A DNA stretch of 38,489 bases from Companilactobacillus furfuricola (GCF_003946325.1 NZ_RHNT01000019.1:1-38489); one strand, 5' to 3'. Positions 8,312 to 16,323 are shown, counted from the stretch's first letter. A program made the numbers and translations. Notes: a model not told the origin generated them from the sequence alone.

Positions 8312-9049
8312 TTAATAAATCTTAGAAAAATCGATTTCCTCGCCTCTGCGTAATTTCATTCCTAATTCGATTGATTTGTCAGCGATGATACTTTGGGCAT
8401 CAATAACCTCGAAATCATGATCTGACGCCTTTTCTTGGGCTAATGATAATTCAGTACAACCCAAGACGATGACGTCACAATCAAATTTATCGTGCATCGT
8501 TTGTAAGATATGATGATATTTCTCTTTATTGACTGCTCCGGCCACTTTGATGTCGTCATAGATCAAACTCTCAACCTCATCTTGAACAGCTTGATCTCCT
8601 AGTGAAACGTTAAAGCCTGCGTCCTTGATCTCATCTTCATAAATATGATCGTACAACGTACCTTTAGTAGCGATCAGACCGATCTTCTTAGCATTAGGAT
8701 GTTGTTTCTTCATCGTACTAATTGCCAAATGTGGCATATTGATGATCGGAATATCTGTCGCAGCTTGGATCTCATCATACAAATAATGAGCCGTATTGCA
8801 GATCATGATCATAAAAGCTGGTTTCAACAAACTTTGTTGCTCAACATCCTCTTTTAAAGCTGGCAAAAAACTAGGCTGACTGTGGTCAACGATATAACTC
8901 GTTCGATCCGGAACTGTCGCATGATTGACAACGATATAATCTAGATAATCTTGATCCTTTTGAGTCTTAGTTCTTTGATCAAGAATCCTAACAAAACTTT
9001 CAGTAGCTAAAGTCCCCATTCCTCCAAGGACTGTAAAGAAGTTTTTCAT
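8312..9049 (-). CDS. racD: Aspartate/glutamate racemase family protein
   Basis: 245 residues with both catalytic cysteines of the PLP-independent Asp/Glu racemase family: Cys84 in CNTAH and Cys198 in LGCTELS. The N-terminal LGGMGTLAT loop is also typical. It starts 2 bases after murE ends, so the two are translationally coupled. Lactobacilli with Lys-D-Asp cross-bridges need a D-aspartate supply, and pairing with a MurE lacking the DAP motif fits that use. D-Asp as the product is therefore inferred from context. A role in D-Glu supply cannot be excluded, though MurI is usually encoded elsewhere. Confidence 0.85.
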   Translation of the reverse strand: MKNFFTVLGGMGTLATESFVRILDQRTKTQKDQDYLDYIVVNHATVPDRTSYIVDHSQPSFLPALKEDVEQQSLLKPAFMIMICNTAHYLYDEIQAATDIPIINMPHLAISTMKKQHPNAKKIGLIATKGTLYDHIYEDEIKDAGFNVSLGDQAVQDEVESLIYDDIKVAGAVNKEKYHHILQTMHDKFDCDVIVLGCTELSLAQEKASDHDFEVIDAQSIIADKSIELGMKLRRGEEIDFSKIY

Positions 9050-9051
9050 AG

Positions 9052-10581
9052 TTATTCTCCTTCGATATCCCTCAAAACTGATTTGGCAACAACGGAATCG
9101 GTAGGATATGGAACATCGATCCCCTTAGTCTTTTGATATGGATCATCACCTTTAGCAGCTAAGACAATAATATCTCCCGACTGGCTAGTAGTGATCATTT
9201 CTCTGATAGCTTCTTCTCGATCAAGAATGATCTTCGTCGACACTTTGTCATGGTCGATTTTCTCGTCGATCTGGCGACAAATATCTGCTGGATCTTCAAA
9301 ACCAGGATCATCAGTAGTTAAGATAGCGGAATCTGCTAATTCCGTCAATACCTTAGAAAATCCCGAACGTCTAGAAATCCCTTTATCACCCGGACTACCA
9401 ACGATTACTTTGATCTTAGACCCAGGATATTCTCTGCGTAAGAAACCAAGTAGAGCCTTCATACTAGCATAGTTATGCGCATAGTCAACAAAGATGATTC
9501 CATGGTCCTTAGTAATAATGTGTTCCATTCTTCCGGGAACATGAGCTCCCTGTAGTCCATCGTATATATTAGTAACTGGGATCTTAACTAGACCAGTGGC
9601 CAAAATTGCAGCTGTCGCATTAACTTCATTGAAATCGCCAACTAGCCCCAATTTATAATCTCCAGCAACTTGTAATGTTTTAGCTTTATCAGATACGGCA
9701 CTGACAGTAAAAATACTATCTTTTAAAGTCGCCTCTTTAGACGTCAACAAGAAATCGAGATCTGACTTAGTTTGGTCACGTCCGAATAAGTAAATTTGAT
9801 CTGTCGAACTAGTTTGCTTAGCAGCGTCGTAAACTGTCTCAAAGTCGTTTGTATCACGATTGATAATGTTTATTTTGGAATTTACGAGTAATTGCTTCTT
9901 GCAGTATAAATAATCAGCATAAGTTGGATGCTCATTTTTACCAATGTGATCAGGTGTGATATTTAAAAATCCACCAATATCAAAGGTTAATCCGTACACA
10001 CGGTTCTTCTTATATGCTTGTGAAGAAACTTCCATCACTAAATGCGTCATCCCATTATCCACAGCACGACGCATATCACGATAAAGATCCAAGGATTCTG
10101 GAGTGGTTAAATCAGATTTAAATTCATCTTCTGGATTAGGACCAACGATTCGATCGATCGTGGAAAAAAGCGCAACTTTTTGAGGATAAATCTCTTTCAA
10201 AATATCATAGATGAAATATGAAGTTGTCGTTTTCCCCTTGGTTCCGGTAAAGGCAATGATAAATAAATCCCTGTCTGGGTAACCAAAGTAGGCTGCACTT
10301 AAAACCGCTAAGGCTTTGGAAGCGTCACTGACGATCAAATTATCTGTATCTTCATCAAAAGCTTCTTCAGCAACGTAGATCACTGCCCCAGCCTGTTGTG
10401 CTTGCTTTAAATAATCTGGTTTAAAATTGATTCCTTTGCAAAAAAAGATCCCATTGGTTTGGTCTTCTTTTGAATTGTAGCTAATATTAGTCACGACTTT
10501 TTCTGGATCTGTGACTTTACTAGATACTAATAAATTGTGTTGTTCGAGGATCTCTATGGCTTGACTTATTTTTAAACTCAT
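9052..10581 (-). CDS. murE: UDP-MurNAc-tripeptide synthetase MurE, probably lysine-type
   Basis: 509 residues, full length. The ATP-binding loop GTKGKTTT lies near residue 115, the UDP-MurNAc region around LTTPESLDLYRDMR, and the C-terminal ligase domain carries DDPGFEDP near residue 423. DAP-adding enzymes have DNPR here, where the Arg binds DAP. The Gly instead of Arg argues for L-Lys (or another amino acid). It adds the third residue of the stem peptide to UDP-MurNAc-L-Ala-D-Glu in the cytoplasm. It lies 9 bases after the carboxypeptidase gene and 2 bases before the racemase gene, inside the two-component-led cell-wall operon. Confidence 0.93.
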   Translation of the reverse strand: MSLKISQAIEILEQHNLLVSSKVTDPEKVVTNISYNSKEDQTNGIFFCKGINFKPDYLKQAQQAGAVIYVAEEAFDEDTDNLIVSDASKALAVLSAAYFGYPDRDLFIIAFTGTKGKTTTSYFIYDILKEIYPQKVALFSTIDRIVGPNPEDEFKSDLTTPESLDLYRDMRRAVDNGMTHLVMEVSSQAYKKNRVYGLTFDIGGFLNITPDHIGKNEHPTYADYLYCKKQLLVNSKINIINRDTNDFETVYDAAKQTSSTDQIYLFGRDQTKSDLDFLLTSKEATLKDSIFTVSAVSDKAKTLQVAGDYKLGLVGDFNEVNATAAILATGLVKIPVTNIYDGLQGAHVPGRMEHIITKDHGIIFVDYAHNYASMKALLGFLRREYPGSKIKVIVGSPGDKGISRRSGFSKVLTELADSAILTTDDPGFEDPADICRQIDEKIDHDKVSTKIILDREEAIREMITTSQSGDIIVLAAKGDDPYQKTKGIDVPYPTDSVVAKSVLRDIEGE

Positions 10582-10590
10582 AATTTCCTC

Positions 10591-11826
10591 CTAAAAGAGA
10601 TTTTTAAAGAAGTTGGCAATGTTATCCCAAAATGAAGTGTGGACTTTTTTAGGAACGATTTTTTTGACTGGATTTTTCACATTTGGATAATTGATGTATC
10701 CATAAGGAACATTCTTAACGATCAGCTGTGCTTGCTTTTTGCCGTGAGCAACGTTGAATCCCAGCTTATTCGGTGTTGTTTTGTAAATAAACGAGTTAGG
10801 ATCAGTTCCACTTGGGACCCACATCTTTACATCACGATAAGTCTTATACTTTTCTTTCTTAGTGATGAGGATCTCGTGATTTTTCTTGACGACGGTTTGA
10901 TATTTATAAGAATCGTTGATTAAATGGGCCAGATTTTGGGTACTTCTAAAACGCTTATCTTTGTCATTTGCCCCACCTTGAGCATCCATAACAATTGTGA
11001 CGATCCTTGTGCCATTGATTGGGTACGTTCCCACAAAAGAATCTCCAGCTTGCTTAGTTGTTCCCGTCTTAAGACCATCGAATTCATAGCCTTCTTGATA
11101 ATCACGATTACCTTTTAGCAACAAATTCAGTGATTTATAGATCTTATCACCTTGACTAGTAGAGAAAGTTAGATCGGGTTGTGAGGTCGTCTTTAGCACT
11201 TCCGGATACTCATCCAAAATATGCTTAACGATGATCCCGATATCATAGGCAGACAGCTTGTTTTCACCATCCTTGCTACCAAGATACATCCCTTTGTCCA
11301 AATCAGAATTATTTAATCCAGAAACATTGTTGATCTCAGCATCTTTAATACCCCAACTTTTCGCTGTTTTACGCATCATTTTGATAAAGTTCGTTTCCGA
11401 ACCACCAACTTTTTGAGCTAACATCATAGCTGCTGAATTTGATGAAACGATCCAGGCTGCATCGTACAGTTGCTTGACTGTATACTCCTTGTTAGCATCC
11501 AAACTAACATTAGCTAGCTCATCCAAGTTAGTCATATCTGCTTGTGCTTGGGTCGGTTTTATTGTATCAGTAAATTTCAAATTATTTTGATGAATTGCTT
11601 TAGTAACTAAATATAACGTTAATATCTTAGTGATTGAGCCAATTGCCACTTTTTTATTGGCATTTTCGGCGTATAAAATTTGACCAGAGTTTTCATCGAA
11701 GGCCAAAGCTGCCTTAGCATTAACATTTGCTACAAAAGACTCAGCTTGGGCAGTTTGTGGATCAAACACTGGTAACATTAATAAAATTGCCAATGCGATC
11801 ACAAGTTTTTTAAAAAATTTCTTCAT
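10591..11826 (-). CDS. dacA: Serine D-Ala-D-Ala carboxypeptidase (PBP5-like, S11)
   Basis: 411 residues. A Sec signal peptide ends near TAQA (residue 28). The three active-site motifs are S64-I-T-K67, S128-S-N130 and K253-T-G255. A PBP5-type C-terminal beta domain (about 300-390) is followed by an amphipathic tail, FWDNIANFFKNLF, that should hold the enzyme to the outer membrane surface. It trims the terminal D-Ala of peptidoglycan stem peptides and so limits cross-linking. It starts 2 bases after the histidine kinase gene, which places it directly under the two-component system of the same operon. Confidence 0.92.
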   Translation of the reverse strand: MKKFFKKLVIALAILLMLPVFDPQTAQAESFVANVNAKAALAFDENSGQILYAENANKKVAIGSITKILTLYLVTKAIHQNNLKFTDTIKPTQAQADMTNLDELANVSLDANKEYTVKQLYDAAWIVSSNSAAMMLAQKVGGSETNFIKMMRKTAKSWGIKDAEINNVSGLNNSDLDKGMYLGSKDGENKLSAYDIGIIVKHILDEYPEVLKTTSQPDLTFSTSQGDKIYKSLNLLLKGNRDYQEGYEFDGLKTGTTKQAGDSFVGTYPINGTRIVTIVMDAQGGANDKDKRFRSTQNLAHLINDSYKYQTVVKKNHEILITKKEKYKTYRDVKMWVPSGTDPNSFIYKTTPNKLGFNVAHGKKQAQLIVKNVPYGYINYPNVKNPVKKIVPKKVHTSFWDNIANFFKNLF

Positions 11827-11828
11827 TG

Positions 11829-12962
11829 TTAGTCCTCATTATTGTTTGACTTGGTCATTGGGAAATGAATAATAAATGACGTCCGGTCAGGCGTTGATTG
11901 GACATTGATTTGACCACCGTGCATTTTGACCATACTTTGAGCGATCGCTAGTCCCAAACCAGTTCCACCAGTTTCTTTAGAACGGGAATCTTCCACTCGA
12001 TAAAAGCGGTCAAAAAGCGAGTCGAGTGACTTTTGAGGGATCGGTTTACCATTATTAGAAACCGTCACCACGACTTCTTTAGGTGTTTGTTTCGCATCCA
12101 ACCACAGATGAGTGGCACCTTTACCATATTTGAAGGCGTTCATAATTAAATTATTGAAAACACGCCCCAATTTATCAGTATCTCCTGACATCAAGATCTT
12201 ATCCGGCTTAGCCGTAACAACGATCTCCATGCCTCGTTTATTAGCTTCCAGTTCAAAATCGGCTGAAAGCTGATCTAGCATTTGTGCCATATCGAATTTT
12301 GTCATCGATAAAGTACTATTTGCATGCTCTACATTAGCATACTCAAACAAATCGTTCACTAACGTTTGCATCTCAAGCGACTTCTTGTAGGCGACGTGGG
12401 TATATTTCAAAATTTGATCAAGATCTTGATAATTTTGACTTTCGATCAGTCCTAAATAACCAATGATCGAAGTCAGTGGCGTTCTAATATCATGGCTGAC
12501 ATTAGTGATCAATTCATCTTTGCTCTCTTCAGAGCGACGTTGCTCAGTAATGTGTTCATTCGTATTTGCGATCAAAGAATTGATATTATCAACAACTCCT
12601 TGCAGACGCTTATTAACTTGCAGATTGATTTGTTGATTCAAGTCACCTTTGGCAATATTAGCTAATTCTTTCTCAATGTATTCCATTTGAAATTGACGAT
12701 AAGACTTCATCACCACATGGATCGAAATGAATACTTCTAAAATAATAACTAATGCCAATAGCAATAAAACACGATAAAAACTATCGTGCGACATGTCCAT
12801 CTGGATCAACTCTGAAAAGCTCTTATAATCAGTGCTTCTGAAAAATAAATTAGAAGACATGATCAAAATTATGTTTATGACCTGAAATAAAAGAAAGGTG
12901 CCTATTCCTTCAATTAGGAGGACACCCTTTTCCTTATCATTCAGTTTAATTTGTTTTTTCAA
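11829..12962 (-). CDS. Sensor histidine kinase (VanS-like)
   Basis: The preferred start is a TTG at 12962. GGAGG lies about 8 bases upstream and overlaps the end of the response-regulator gene; a reading from 13022 has no ribosome site and overlaps that gene by 56 bases. This gives 377 residues. Two membrane helices (about 14-40 and 65-85) flank a short external loop. Then come a HAMP-like linker, the phospho-acceptor His157 in NVSHDIRTPLT, the N box NNLIMNAFKYG, and glycine boxes ending GGTGLGLAI. The short loop suggests sensing in or near the membrane. It is co-transcribed with an OmpR-type regulator and with dacA, murE and the racemase gene, so cell-wall stress is a likely signal. Confidence 0.9.
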   Translation of the reverse strand: MKKQIKLNDKEKGVLLIEGIGTFLLFQVINIILIMSSNLFFRSTDYKSFSELIQMDMSHDSFYRVLLLLALVIILEVFISIHVVMKSYRQFQMEYIEKELANIAKGDLNQQINLQVNKRLQGVVDNINSLIANTNEHITEQRRSEESKDELITNVSHDIRTPLTSIIGYLGLIESQNYQDLDQILKYTHVAYKKSLEMQTLVNDLFEYANVEHANSTLSMTKFDMAQMLDQLSADFELEANKRGMEIVVTAKPDKILMSGDTDKLGRVFNNLIMNAFKYGKGATHLWLDAKQTPKEVVVTVSNNGKPIPQKSLDSLFDRFYRVEDSRSKETGGTGLGLAIAQSMVKMHGGQINVQSTPDRTSFIIHFPMTKSNNNED

Positions 12963-12966
12963 AAAA

Positions 12967-13653
12967 CTAAACCTCCACTTTGTAACCAACGCCCCAAACA
13001 GTTTCGATGACTTTCTCGCCATCAGTAGCTTCTTCTAATTTGTCACGTAAATGAGAAACGTGAACCATAACTGTCTTAGCAGAAACTACGCTTTCTTGTT
13101 TCCAAACGCGTTCAAAAATCTCATCAGCTGAAAAGACGCGGTTTGGGTGGCTGGCTAACAAATAAAGCACACCAAATTCAAGTGCCGTCAACTGGACCTT
13201 GTTGCCAGAATCTGTGACCACCTCATGTGAATCCTTATAAATCGTAATTGGACCAACTTCTAGCTTATCAGGAACGTTCTTGGAAGCTTGTTGCGCACTC
13301 CGACGAAGCAAAGAGCGGATCCGAGCCATAACTTCCAACGGATTAAATGGCTTAGTTACGTAGTCATCAGCTCCCGTGATCAAGCCTTGGATCTTATCCA
13401 TATCTGTCGTCTTTGCTGAAACAATGATAATTGGAATCTGCGAATCCTTACGAACACGCTTAGTAACCTCAATACCATCCATATTGGGCATCATAATATC
13501 CAAAACCATCAAAGCAATGTCGCTATGTTGGGCAAGCGCATCTAATGCCTCTTGTCCAGAATTGGCAGTAATTGGCTCATAGCCTTCATTCTTAATATAA
13601 ATGCTGAGCAATTCCACAATTTCTTTGTCGTCGTCAACCACTAAAATCTTCAT
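12967..13653 (-). CDS. OmpR-family response regulator (VanR-like)
   Basis: 228 residues. The receiver domain has acidic residues D7-D9, phospho-acceptor Asp52 in VLDIMMP, Ser79 and Lys101 in VTKPF. A winged-helix DNA-binding domain follows (about 130-228) with LTALEFGVLYLLA and the recognition-helix region SAKTVMVHVSHLRDKL. AGGTGGG lies upstream of the ATG. It is first in the cell-wall operon and its stop overlaps the ribosome site of the kinase gene. It presumably controls its own operon and other envelope genes. The -10 candidate is described separately. Confidence 0.92.
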   Translation of the reverse strand: MKILVVDDDKEIVELLSIYIKNEGYEPITANSGQEALDALAQHSDIALMVLDIMMPNMDGIEVTKRVRKDSQIPIIIVSAKTTDMDKIQGLITGADDYVTKPFNPLEVMARIRSLLRRSAQQASKNVPDKLEVGPITIYKDSHEVVTDSGNKVQLTALEFGVLYLLASHPNRVFSADEIFERVWKQESVVSAKTVMVHVSHLRDKLEEATDGEKVIETVWGVGYKVEV

Positions 13654-13694
13654 AGAAAACCCACCTAAACAACATTTTTAATACTTATGATACT

Positions 13695-13700
13695 ATTATA
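13695..13700 (-). promoter_or_regulatory. -10 element of the cell-wall operon
   Basis: TATAAT is present on the minus strand about 45 bases before the response-regulator ATG. The hexamer 17 bases further upstream (AGGAAT) is unlike TTGACA, which would suit activation by a regulator. Confidence 0.4.
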
Positions 13701-13749
13701 CAATAATAAGCAGATGAATTCCTAACCCACAAAAAGAAAGCGAAAACCG

Positions 13750-13947
13750 ATGAATTTTCTAAAAAAAAGACTCCGATTCATAATCATAATAATCTTCTCC
13801 GTATCGATCCTAGCCTTCGTCCAATACAAATTCCAAACCGACCCCAAACTAACCAGCGGTCGCATCCAACTCTACGGGCAATTACTAAAAATCGCATGTG
13901 GGGGATTCGGGCTGTATGGATTAGTCATGTGCTTCAGAGTGAAGTAG
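13750..13947 (+). CDS. Small membrane protein (uncertain gene)
   Basis: 65 residues: a basic N-terminus (KKRLRF), a strong hydrophobic helix (IIIIIFSVSILAFVQ), a polar loop and a second weaker helix (LLKIACGGFGLYGLVMCF). No clear Shine-Dalgarno sequence lies before the ATG; only AAGAAAG is found about 10 bases upstream. It diverges from the response-regulator operon and ends 6 bases before the first structured repeat. It could be a real small membrane protein or a chance reading frame. No homologous family is recognised. Confidence 0.4.
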   Translation: MNFLKKRLRFIIIIIFSVSILAFVQYKFQTDPKLTSGRIQLYGQLLKIACGGFGLYGLVMCFRVK

Positions 13948-13953
13948 CACAGA

Positions 13954-14072
13954 GAGCGCAGCGAGGTTGGTCAGCTGCTGAGGATTAACGCGTGTAGTCG
14001 CACAAGGTGCTGCGAAGCAGTGCCGCGACTACATGTGTTAACCGGAGGCCGCTACCTCGCGGAGCTCGTTTC
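13954..14072 (+). ncRNA. Structured repeat element A (candidate RNA family)
   Basis: The element folds on the plus strand. P1 pairs GCGAGG (13961-13966) with CCTCGC (14055-14060), flanked by GAGC and GCTC. A long stem pairs 13982-14001 with 14025-14043, with one bulged A and two G-U pairs. After an ACAA bulge, a capping stem pairs GGTGCTGC (14006-14013) with GCAGTGCC (14017-14024) over a GAA loop. Element B has the same architecture with different paired bases. The conserved single-strand blocks are GGTCAGCTGCTGAGGATT and AACCGGAGGCCGCT. G-U pairs in the stems favour the plus strand as the RNA strand. Function and family are unknown. Confidence 0.6.
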
Positions 14073-14363
14073 AAAATCCTTGAGGATAAAAATAAACAGT
14101 TCTATCCATTTCGCAGCAAGTTTAGCCAATAATAATAAATAGCACCATTCCAAATCTGAATACCAGTATCACCAATACTTGTGTTAACCGGAGGCCGCTG
14201 TGCCTCGGAGCTCGTTTTAACATCCTTGAGGATAAAAATAAACAACTCTATCCATTCGCAGCAATTTTATCAATAATAATAGGTAAGCACCACTCCAAAT
14301 CTGAATATCAGTACCACCAACTCTTGTGTTAACCGGAGGCCGCTACCTCGCGGAGCTCGTTTC
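14034..14363 (+). repeat. Tandem 145/146-base repeat with partial element copies
   Basis: TGTGTTAACCGGAGGCCGCT recurs at 14034, 14180 and 14325, giving periods of 146 and 145 bases. Between them the units share CCTTGAGGATAAAAATAA, a TCTATCCATT/TTCGCAGCAA stretch and a CCAAATCTGAATA stretch. Copies 2 and 3 hold only the 3' half of the structured element (partner strands missing), so they look like products of tandem duplication beginning inside element A. Confidence 0.8.
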
Positions 14364-14379
14364 AAAATAGAAAGTGGAA

Positions 14380-14490
14380 GGCGACGGTCAGCTGCTGAGG
14401 ATTTAGGGACTGTCAGCACACAAGGTGCGACGAAGTCGTGCCTGCTGACAGTTTCTAAACCGGAGGCCGCTGTCGCCTGGAGCTCGTTTC
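14380..14490 (+). ncRNA. Structured repeat element B (candidate RNA family)
   Basis: Same architecture as element A. P1 pairs GGCGAC (14380-14385) with GTCGCC (14472-14477). The long stem pairs 14399-14418 with 14443-14461, again with a bulged A after GG. The capping stem pairs GGTGCGAC (14424-14431) with GTCGTGCC (14435-14442) over GAA. Nearly every position of the middle stem differs from element A yet pairing is kept, and the tandem U-G/G-U pair of the capping stem is retained. It is followed by the same CCTTGAGGATAAAAATAA tail seen after element A and after partial copy 2. Confidence 0.6.
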
Positions 14491-14690
14491 AACATCCTTG
14501 AGGATAAAAATAAACAGATCTATCCAATTCGCAGCAAATTTAGCCAACAAGAATAGATACCAAGCTCTACAAAATCCCACACACCACACTGAAAACTTAC
14601 AAACTATAAATCACGGTGTACTGAAACTAGTCCTCAAACAATACTGGCAAAGTTAATCCAAAATCAACAACAATCTAAAATAATTCAAAA
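14491..14690. other. Non-coding stretch after the repeats
   Basis: Apart from the repeat tail at about 14494-14537, I see no gene, hairpin or promoter worth naming here. Confidence 0.5.
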
Positions 14691-14729
14691 AAAAGCATCG
14701 GCTGGCTTCAATTTCAACCGATGCTTTTT
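14691..14729. terminator. Bidirectional terminator
   Basis: AAAAGCATCGG pairs with CCGATGCTTTT across a 16-base loop, with A- and T-runs at the two sides. It closes the minus-strand dsbA-small-protein unit. Confidence 0.75.
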
Positions 14730-14730
14730 A

Positions 14731-14877
14731 CTACTCTTTATTATCTGCACTACCCTTTTCAACCATCTTTCGATGATCTTCAATATTGCAACCTTCAGGA
14801 CCACAAACACCACTTTCATTAGCCCCACCAAGTTGTTCAAATACAGGAATATCCTTCTTCTTTTCGTCGTCAGTCAT
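14731..14877 (-). CDS. 48-residue cysteine-containing small protein
   Basis: A short gene starting ATG at 14877 and ending TAG at 14731. GGAGG lies 8 bases upstream, inside the last codons of the DsbA-like gene, so translation is coupled. The product is acidic at the start (MTDDEKKKD) and has a central Cys25-GPEG-Cys30 motif (VCGPEGCNIEDH) that could bind a metal or form a disulfide. No signal peptide is present, so it is cytoplasmic. Position after a FrnE-like oxidoreductase, in a unit controlled by an ArsR-type regulator, suggests a thiol or metal redox partner. This is inference; the family is not one I can name. Confidence 0.7.
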   Translation of the reverse strand: MTDDEKKKDIPVFEQLGGANESGVCGPEGCNIEDHRKMVEKGSADNKE

Positions 14878-14879
14878 AA

Positions 14880-15527
14880 CTAAACCTCCTCAGCTAAAAC
14901 TTTCTTTAAGGCTCCGACCATAACGTCATATGGTTGAGCACCTGAAATACCATACTTATTGTTAAGAACAAAGAATGGAGCTCCTCTAACACCAAGTTGT
15001 TGAGCTTCAACTTCATCACTAACAACGTCATTTTCAAATTCTTTACCATTCAAAACTTCTTCAACACGATCTTTATCAAGCCCTGCATCAGTAGCAGCTT
15101 TTAATAAAACATCATGATCAGCAATCGAATTGCCATCACTAAAGTAAACTTTGTAAAAAGCATCAATAACACGTTCCATCAAAGGATGATCATTTAATGA
15201 ATCCGCCAATTTGATCAAGCGGTGTGCATCCATTGTATTAGTAGGAACTGCATTCATCAAATCGATCTTTAATCCATCAGACTCACCCATTTGGGAAATT
15301 TGTGACATCTGTTGTTTAGCTTGTTCTTCAGACATCCCATGTCCACCGGCAAAATTTTCTAGCATCGTCTTATTTGTATCTTTGGGTAAAGTAGGATCTA
15401 GTTGAAAAGACTTGAACTCCAATGGAGTCTCATCATAAATTTGTAATTCCTTTAAAGCTTTCTTCATCCGTGTTGACCCAATATAGCAAAATGGGCAGGC
15501 AATATCTGACCAATATTTAATTTCCAT
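14880..15527 (-). CDS. FrnE-like DsbA-family oxidoreductase
   Basis: 215 residues without a signal peptide, so cytoplasmic. The thioredoxin-fold active site C11-P-F-C14 lies right after the first strand (WSDIACPFCYIG). A helical insertion follows and the fold closes with GVRGAPFFVLNNKYGISGAQ, which carries the cis-proline of the DsbA family. FrnE-like proteins act on thiols in the cytoplasm, often in oxidative stress. It has a clear promoter with an operator-like inverted repeat directly downstream of the -10, and it leads a two-gene unit with the 48-residue protein. Confidence 0.9.
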   Translation of the reverse strand: MEIKYWSDIACPFCYIGSTRMKKALKELQIYDETPLEFKSFQLDPTLPKDTNKTMLENFAGGHGMSEEQAKQQMSQISQMGESDGLKIDLMNAVPTNTMDAHRLIKLADSLNDHPLMERVIDAFYKVYFSDGNSIADHDVLLKAATDAGLDKDRVEEVLNGKEFENDVVSDEVEAQQLGVRGAPFFVLNNKYGISGAQPYDVMVGALKKVLAEEV

Positions 15528-15551
15528 GACTAACCTCCAAATTTGAGTAAC

Positions 15552-15607
15552 CTATTCAACTAATTGATTGAATAGTTAGATATTATCATCATTTTTATAA
15601 TTGTCAA
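15552..15607 (-). promoter_or_regulatory. dsbA-like promoter and ArsR-type operator
   Basis: On the minus strand, TTGACA (15602-15607) and TAATAT (15580-15585) are 16 bases apart. Just downstream, CTATTCAA and TTGAATAG (plus-strand 15552-15559 and 15568-15575) form a perfect inverted repeat with an 8-base spacer. A site with the same geometry lies before the ArsR-rhodanese gene, which suggests that regulator binds here. Confidence 0.7.
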
Positions 15608-15618
15608 TCAACTAGCTC

Positions 15619-16284
15619 TTAAGCTTGTTGACCCATGAACTGGCGCCAGTCAAAATAACTCTCGTTCAAGCTGTACGCATTGTGCCCATTTTCGTTTAAC
15701 ATCTTAGTAGCTTGATTCGTCAAAGCACACAGGTGTCCGCGACAATAAACGATGATATCTTTATTAGTATCTAAAGAATCGACTCTTTCGAACAATTGAT
15801 CCATCGGAATATTGATGGCTCCGGGAATATGTCCAGCTGAAAATTCCTCGACCGGGCGGACATCCAACAGTTCAACGTCATTGCGCTCTAACAATTTAGT
15901 TGCTGTTGAAAGATCCAAAGTTCGCACTGACTCCTCAGCATCAAGATTTTGCTGAATAATTCGCATTGCTGATAATTGTTGTTCGCCGACATCTCGCAAT
16001 AAATAAAATAATTGCTCGACCTCTTTGGATGCTAACGAATAAACTACAAAATTCCCTTTCTTAGAACAGGAAACCAGATGAGATTCCCGCAAAATCTTCA
16101 AATGACGTGAAGTATTAGCCACACTCATCCCTGATTGGCGCGCTAATAGATCCACGGACTTAGGACTTTGAGACAATAAATCTAAAATCTCCAATCGTTT
16201 GTCAGAAGAAACCCCCTTGCCGATCTTAGAAAGTTCCAAATAAAGCTTATTTTTATACTCATTGGCAGCATCATTCAAAGACAT
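15619..16284 (-). CDS. ArsR-type regulator fused to a rhodanese domain
   Basis: The start ATG at 16284 is chosen because GAGGTGA lies 4 bases upstream; an upstream start at 16329 has no ribosome site. 221 residues. The N-terminal winged helix (about 20-95) has the ArsR recognition region SGMSVANTSRHLKILRES and a lone Cys73. The C-terminal rhodanese domain (about 125-218) has LLDVRP, GHIPGAINIP and the active-site loop C181-RGHL-C186. Such fusions are thought to sense sulfur or thiol state. The gene lies just upstream of the FrnE-like gene on the same strand, and operator-like repeats at both promoters point to autoregulation plus control of that gene. Confidence 0.9.
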   Translation of the reverse strand: MSLNDAANEYKNKLYLELSKIGKGVSSDKRLEILDLLSQSPKSVDLLARQSGMSVANTSRHLKILRESHLVSCSKKGNFVVYSLASKEVEQLFYLLRDVGEQQLSAMRIIQQNLDAEESVRTLDLSTATKLLERNDVELLDVRPVEEFSAGHIPGAINIPMDQLFERVDSLDTNKDIIVYCRGHLCALTNQATKMLNENGHNAYSLNESYFDWRQFMGQQA

Positions 16285-16323
16285 AAAATCACCTCGAGAA
16301 AATAAAATAGATAGTAAACAACT

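Noticed and set aside
14034-14490. CRISPR-like array in the repeat region
   Set aside because: Units are about 145 bases, spacers are themselves conserved, and no cas genes are present.
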